Made by a program: the position numbers and the translations under genes. The notes beneath the pieces are model-generated. The model was not told where the DNA came from, ran no database searches, and saw only the letters and a list, made by a program, of their open reading frames with translations. From Neoscytalidium dimidiatum (Eukaryota; Ascomycota; Dothideomycetes; Botryosphaeriales; Botryosphaeriaceae), in contig CM074696.1 of NCBI GenBank assembly GCA_037367355.1, forward strand, positions 2,666,001-2,730,000: DNA of 64,000 nucleotides, in the 5' to 3' direction. Each line of letters opens with the position of its first letter. Position 1 is the stretch's first letter. This document shows, one piece after another, positions 58,101 through 64,000 of the stretch.

Positions 58101-61100
58101 TTCGACAGTGAGGGGCTTGAAATTAGGTGGTTGATACACTGTTAGGAACCGAGGATCTTCGAAAGACCCTAGGATGCCTGCAATTCGGTAAAAAAGCCGA
58201 CTATTTGGATCAACAAGCGAACTTTGTCGGCGGCTTCCAGAGCAGGTCCTTAAATCAATTGTCCAGTTGCTTTTCTTCAGCCTCCATTTGCTTTCACTCG
58301 ATCGAATCTCAAGGACGCCAGTGCGTAGATCAAGCCAATGGACGCAGTCGTCGACGAGCGACGCAGGTAGGTCGTAATTCTGACGCCCAACAAAAGTACT
58401 TCTAGGGATGTGTTCTAGAAGCTTGCCATCAACGCGGGCACGAACAAACATGGCGCCACCACGGAATCCAATATGCACCTCGTGTTTGTCTTGCATAAAG
58501 GAGATCTGATATGTCATACCGGGGAGGCTAGAGGGATAGATGAGCAAACTTTGATAGCCGAATAGCTCAGTCAGAACAACAGAGTCTCGATGTTCCGAAG
58601 GAAGCCTTCCCAAAGGTTTGCCATCAATCAGGAGATGACCTTCGAGAAGTTCGTAGTAGATCATTTGCTCCCTGTATGTCTGGGCGCCCTCGGCCTTCAG
58701 CTGGACCCAAAAATGACATGGCTGGTCGAGGAGGACTGGTTCTGAGTACTTTCTGGCCTCAAAACCTGTGGACTGCGGCCAGACGTTGTTAATAGCAGCA
58801 GTCAAACCAGTACAGTCCTCTTGTACCGTTTGTCGAATGAGAAACCGCATGCGGTAAGTCATCTTCAAATCTCGCACTAATGCTACTCGCAGACCTTCTG
58901 GGAGAACTTCGGGGTCGTTGGTCATATTGTCTTGGAGTGTGATGCATGACTCGATAAACTGTTGAAGCGCCTTCGGAGAGAAGCTTTCCGCTGGGGTGTG
59001 CACACGTCCATTTTTGGGAGCAAAGGTCCGCTTGCAGAGGAGAGCAGCCCAGAGGGCATACCTCGAGCATCTTCGAGAAGCATTGGAATCTTCTGCCTTA
59101 TGGATTTCCGCACGGAGCTGTCCGATCCAGATATAGGTAATACCCCGAACTTTCTCAAGTAGCCTGAAGGCTTTTGGCGATCCGCCAGTCAATGAGAGTA
59201 AGCGAAGGAGCAGCGTGATGAGCATATCCATGCTGTTTGTCTCCCGCCAATTCATGGATATCGCGTCGATGCGAACACAAAGCTTATTAAGCAGAGATTC
59301 GCAGAAAGACTCTTGCCGGAAGATTTGGTGGTTTGTTCGAAGGGGATCGTCTTTATAAGCTGGACCGGCTTGCGCAGAGAGCTGGTTCATGAGAAGAGCA
59401 TTAGCCTCAGTGCCGAAGTTGAGATTTGAAGAGCCCAACTCGATGAGAATCAGTGGCCATCTCCGGTGGCTGCCAGAGAAGAGGCTTTGGTAGGCCATGT
59501 ACTCGTATGGATTGAGCCCGGATGGACACTGGGTCTGACTGGAGATGACTTGGTTCGATGTACGTCCAGAGCCGTCCGCACTGAATTCTGGGACTAATCT
59601 CAGGGAAGCAAATGGCGATTGAGGCGGAATTTGAATTTGGCAATGGTGAGCGAATGATGGTTTATGCTTCTGCTCCCCTAGCCACGCCTCGGTGAAATTG
59701 TCGAAGTAGTCCCACTTCAGCCCATGAGGCTTACAAACATCCTGAAGATCTACAGGAAACTTTAGCGTCCGGTAGTGAGTGTCCAGAAAGGATTTAGTCC
59801 TTGAGGCTAGTGTGATACGACCAGATTTTGATGCGGCGAAGCGAGCCAAGTTGCGGTAAGTATGAATTTGCGACCGCGGTTTTGAGTGACCACTCAGCTC
59901 TTGGCGGGCGAGGACACCAAAGATTATCCAAGTAGAGTTTCGATAAGCTGCGAATACAGGAGGGCACCGCATTTCAAAGACGACAGTTTTCGCATGAACG
60001 GGATCGAGAGGCAGAAAGTCTTCATGAATGTCAATGGTGTATCTTCGGGCACGGCGCCGCAAGAAGCACCTGGTACATTTGGGAAAGTCGTGGGTTCCAT
60101 CCTCCATGAGAATGCACGTAGACTCTGCAATGCGTTTCTGGTCCTGCTCATATTCTTTGCTCCGCAATCTCCATTCGCCCTCTTTGGCGCGACGCACAGT
60201 CTTGGCGCTATCCTTAATTCGTTGATAGAGGTCATGAAGTTCGCCTGCATCAGACTCGTCAAAGAAGCGTGCTGCGAAGCAATTTTTGGAGGGACTATCG
60301 AATATAGTTCTCTTCGTAGAACGATTGTTCTCCTGCCGTTCGCGAAGATATGATTGAACTTTGAGCAAGCGGCGCATGTCAAGCAAGCGTGGAAGCTGAA
60401 GGATGTCGAGCGATTCCGGAGCGATACCGGGACAGAACGCCAGAAGGAGTCCAAAAATGTTTGTTGCATGTCGATCCAGAACCGTCCAGAGCTCCAACAA
60501 GGTGAGAATCATGATACTCTTCTGTTCGGGATTGCCATCATACGCTGATCCAACCAAACCGACATACTCTTCGATCTTTTTATCGATGGCAATGCATGCA
60601 TCAACGGGATCGTAAGAGTCAATACTCTTGAAAAACATTGCGTCTTCTACGTCCAGCTCGAGTTGTGAAAGCGCGAAACAGCGATCTGCTAGCGGCTTCA
60701 ATATCTGGCTTGCAGCTTCCACCGTGAATGCCGCGGAATATATGTACGAATGATTCGTAACGTAGCCGTATTGCAGAACTTGATTTAGGTACGCACGACT
60801 GTTAGGCAGTGAGAGAATGAGAGAGCTCTCATCCGCCCTACGAGGGAGGGGTGGAACGCGTTTTCTCATTCCGTCTTTCAGTTTAGCCCAAGCCGCTTCG
60901 ATATGCTGCTTGCTTCTGTGAAGGGTGGTGTGGAAGATTGGACCCAGAATCTCAAATGCAGTATCGTAGTCGGGGCAAACCTTTGGAGAGCACTGAATTT
61001 TGGCGATCTCCAATTTGGCGAGCCGGCGAGCGAGTTTGGCCTTGAGGGTACTCAGCCTCTGGGGATCGAGGTAGTCGAGTCCATCGCTCAGTAATCTGGA

Positions 61101-62002
61101 TAGGACGAGGCACACGAAAAATTTGTACTTCAATCGACCCACTTCACCACCAAACATGCTGGCCAGATACCTAGCCAGTCCAACGCGGAGTACGAGCCAG
61201 AACGGAAGTCTTCTCCAAGGGTTCTCAGCTCCTTGGTCCCAGCATGCGGTATCTCGCACCCGTTTCCGTAGCAGAGTTGTGGGTGCGCGCCGGCCGTAGG
61301 CTTCGAGCAACGTCATGAGAAATGAGCATATTATAGTCGGGTCGACTGAGTCGCGGGTCTCGATCGCAGATGAGCCAGCCTTTGTTGCGCGGGCGGCGAA
61401 CCGCTTGATGGACTCAGTGCTACATTGTTGGAGGAAGCTAGCCAGGCTATCTTGAAACGAGTCTTCGGTGAAAGTGCTGTACGGGACAGTGACTGCGGTG
61501 CCTGGGAAGTCCCACTGTAAGGCGGCTTCTGCGGCAAGGACATCTGAGGATCGGGGCGATGCTTCAAATGCTTCGAAAAGAACACTTTGGGTGTCGGCGC
61601 TTCAATCGGGGTTAGTACAAGCATATTGTTCATGACAGCTGAGTCGACTTACTCTTGGGTGCGACGGATAAGTAGCCCAGCGTTTTGCTCAGCAACATGT
61701 AGAATCAGTAGAGCATCCGGTTCGAGGTGACGAAACTCTTGCAGTAAGGTCTGCTTGTCGAGCTTGCCTCCGAGGTTGAGTGCCTTTGTGGTGAGGACGG
61801 TGCGACGGAGACTGTCCCACTCGAAGTAGGACTCCCCGCTCCCAGTGTCTCGAAGAACACGGCAGGCCTCGAGTAAGCGGTCGGTTATGGCGGCCTCAAT
61901 GCTCGAAAGGTCGCTGTCGCATCTGCTGGGCACACGCGCCGGAAGGACGAGGTGATTGAACTGCGCCTCTATGAGGCGGGCGGCGGCGGTCGGCTGGCTC
62001 AT
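52154..62002 (-). CDS. Giant DUF6606/DUF3638/DUF3645-type protein, 3,246 aa
   Basis: Three exons on minus: 62,002-61,653, 61,599-53,855 and 53,799-52,154. The introns are 53 nt (GTAAGT...CTAAC...GAAG) and 55 nt (GTAAGT...GCTAAC...ATAG), and the phases fit. The N-terminus has FNHLVLPARVP (15-25), the opening motif of DUF6606. Around residues 2,070-2,090 MNMGQGKTSCVMPMVA is the P-loop-like core of DUF3638. YHAKGVPSDQAEWGHPDVA near 2,385-2,405 is typical of DUF3645. LVYLDEAHTRGTDLKM near 2,660-2,675 looks like an NTPase DEAH box. The tail (about 3,165-3,246) is a long Asp/Glu-rich acidic stretch. No signal peptide or membrane segment is apparent. Databases often label this family ubiquitin hydrolase. 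I see no Cys/His protease motif to support that. Its role is unknown. The intact frame over 9.7 kb shows the gene is under selection and that the assembly is accurate here. Confidence 0.9.
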
Positions 62003-63174
62003 CGCGAAAGGATGAAACAGCGCGCCGCCGAGGAGGTGCAGAAGAAGATGTCAGTTGTAACAGCGTCGGCGAGCGAAAGAGGTGGTTTGAAGAAAGTAGT
62101 GTCGGGTGAAGTGGTGGAGCGGGAGGGCGGCGCGCTGTTGTAGGCATGGCAGCCAGCAGGGTAAACATCGGGCGGCCCGCCTTCATGCCTCCCGCCGCTA
62201 CTGCGTTTGCACCTCACCCATCTCACATGGTCAGACACAAAGAACTCCGTTCCAAGATCCTTGGGCGGACTCACGCGTACCGGAGAACTGTCATAGTAGA
62301 GCCGTTACGACCTAACCCGCACACAGGCTGACCAGCAGGCTTCTTTTCTCCATGGGTGAACGGCCTCCCGGGTACCTCTTGTCCGTGTACTACCGGCCAG
62401 TAAGATGTCGACGTCTGCGGAGTGGAGACAATCAACCTTGACACGACCGATATAGAAGTATACCGATTCCACAAGGCGGCAAACAGAGGCATCACCACCG
62501 GCTGGCGGATACGGATACGACCCTCTCGACAAGGCAGCCACCTTGCTTAGCAAATCACAAAGACACGCGGGAACGCCTTTGCTTATCTCATCAGGTCATG
62601 AAGATGAACATTATTCCAAGAATGGTAGTAATAGGAAGGAAGAAACAAAGAAATATTGAAAGCTCGTGATGTAACATCATCTTCAGCGTAAGGAAACGAA
62701 AGAAAACTGATCTTCGTGCGCGAAGCCGCTCACTCATGCGCATAGCGCCTGCGTGGGTCAAAGCATGGAGAAGGCTGCAAGCACCTTGGAACAGCAGTGT
62801 ATGGCTCAACACGGCATCGCCGACGGCTTCTCATGGGACCCGAAGGATTTTACACCCTCGTCTTCTCTCAAATGAAAAGAACAGTACCTGTGCAATTGTT
62901 CTGATCCAGCATGCTATTCGCGGTCTTGTACAGGTATGGAAGTACATGTCACGGAAGAGAGAATACTTGAATATCTTCACTCAGAGCCTGCTGAAGTAAG
63001 TTTAAGTGAGTGAAAGTGGTGTGTTGAAAGGCAGAGAGGTGGAGAGCAGAGGTGAAGTGAGGGGGCTCGCCGATAGACAGGCGCATCGCGTGTCGGTTCA
63101 ATTGTCGGCCCGATCTTGGTTGCGCGCTGTTGTGGCCTCTGACGCGACGCGTTCGCGGCCAGTTATAGGCTGTT
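62003..63174. other. Intergenic, 1.2 kb
   Basis: Upstream region of the giant gene and downstream region of the coiled-coil gene at the right edge. Short open frames on both strands show no domain, and no repeat or RNA was seen. Confidence 0.45.
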
Positions 63175-64000
63175 TCATTCCATCGTGTCGCGTCTTTGGC
63201 TTGATCGCTCGGGAAGAGCAATCGACCAGGCATCACCTGCATCGATTTCGACACCTGCCAAGGCGACAAAGTTCGAATTGAAGTCAACTTCAGCATTCAA
63301 CCTCATATGTTAGTGCCAACAGTTCTTCGTTCAGCTTTGGGAGCGATGACTTTCACGATCAAATGTCGGAACCACACCCAAGAAAGCCAGGTTCGGCGCT
63401 CACTGAATGAAATCAGACACACTGCTTCTAGGTGCCAACCGCTGCGGATGGAAATTGCGCTGCTTATTGGCTTGCTCTGCCTGCATCTCCTGCCAAGGTA
63501 CTCACTAATGTCTGTACTACCGATCGTTCCGATCAAGATTTCCAAAGGCAACCTTATGAATATTTGGGATTGTAGTCATGGCGAAATGCCATCTCTACAT
63601 ACGGATCCGGAAAGGAATTTGCAGACTATTCATCTCCTGTTTTGCAGCGCTAACTTGTACGCTACCGTCACCGCCGCTGTCACTCACCGGCGAATTTCAT
63701 CCCGCAACACCTGGATCATCGCAACTCGGTACTGTTCGGCAATCTCCATTTCCTTCTGCATCTCTCGCGCCCAGCTTGCGCGCGCATTTTCTGCTGCGTT
63801 TTTCAGTCTCATCATGTCCCTTGTTCTGACATTTTCCGCGTACGCCGGCTTTTCAACCTCCTTTGCAAGTGTCTCCGCGCCGGATTGCTGAACATTCGCA
63901 ATCAACCGGCCCAGCCGACATATCGTCACAGAGCTGTACAACACGTGCATCTCTCGAGTGCCTTGGAGTCTTTGGCCGCTACTTTCTGTCAACCGTTTAT
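63175..64000 (-). CDS. 3' part of an unrecognised coiled-coil protein gene, runs off the window
   Basis: Coding-looking minus segments separated by splice-like signals. The upstream segment, about 63,887-63,688, begins after ATGTTCAG and reads QQSGAETLAKEVEKP...MMRLKNAAENARASWAREM. It is rich in Ala, Glu, Arg and Lys with heptads, so a coiled coil. It ends at a GTGAGT donor. The next segment, 63,489-63,404, reads EMQAEQANKQRNFHPQRL. The last, 63,301-63,175, reads LNAEVDFNSNFVALAGVEI and ends with TGA. The last two join in phase through a 102-nt intron (GTGAGC...CACTAAC...GAG). The join between the first two is out of phase as I read it (2 nt left over), so a small exon or different site is missing. 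No family recognised. The 5' end lies beyond 64,000. Confidence 0.4.

Noticed and set aside
1..64000. CRISPR arrays, bacterial operons, rRNA genes
   Set aside because: No regularly spaced direct repeats with unique spacers. Genes are spliced and widely spaced as in fungi, and no rRNA core sequences were seen.

Overview
The window is nuclear DNA of a filamentous ascomycete (Pezizomycotina, most likely a Sordariomycete). The evidence is short GT-AG introns (about 53-163 nt) with CTAAC-type branch points, a Zn2Cys6 regulator, a DUF3638/DUF3645 giant protein, an NmrA-like reductase, chromodomain Ty3/Gypsy and Tad-like LINE elements, and repeats carrying the CpA-to-TpA signature of repeat-induced point mutation (RIP).

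Layout. 1-16,915 is a transposon block. 1-9,722 and 14,401-16,915 are RIP-mutated and AT-rich, with CpA/TpG largely lost. They hold an unclassified repeat, a Tad-like LINE (about 2,230-7,882), a piece of a Gypsy element (7,880-9,722), an inverted Gypsy 3' end with its LTR (14,401-15,552) and another unclassified stretch. Between them lies an almost unmutated Gypsy chromovirus on the minus strand (9,723-14,300, cut by a 100-N gap). It has a 385-bp LTR and, on the opposite strand beside the LTR, an intact 210-codon ORF encoding a Zn2Cys6-like cluster plus coiled coil. That ORF sits behind its own TATA box and a CGG-N-CCG palindrome. This is the most interesting item in the window.

16,916-64,000 is normal-composition euchromatin with few genes. 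In order: a small secreted cysteine-rich protein right at the heterochromatin edge (17,376-17,832, three exons); a frameshifted gene relic (about 18,240-19,112); an NmrA/isoflavone-reductase-like oxidoreductase (minus); a three-exon dynamin-like GTPase (minus); tRNA-Arg(ACG) with a truncated Gypsy integrase fragment next to it; an HSL-type alpha/beta hydrolase (minus); an unrecognised 172-aa protein flanked by about 7 kb and 8.8 kb of GC-rich, low-complexity, gene-free DNA; a two-exon Zn2Cys6 transcription factor (minus); a broken and truncated NRPS-like adenylation gene (plus); a 3,246-aa DUF6606/DUF3638/DUF3645-type giant protein (minus); and the 3' part of a coiled-coil gene running off the right end.

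Functional links are limited. The Zn2Cys6 regulator and the broken adenylation gene are neighbours transcribed away from each other, which could be the remains of a secondary-metabolite locus. The secreted protein at the RIP/euchromatin border fits the usual placement of fungal effector candidates. The other genes look like independent single loci. No prokaryotic operons, CRISPR arrays or rRNA genes are present.
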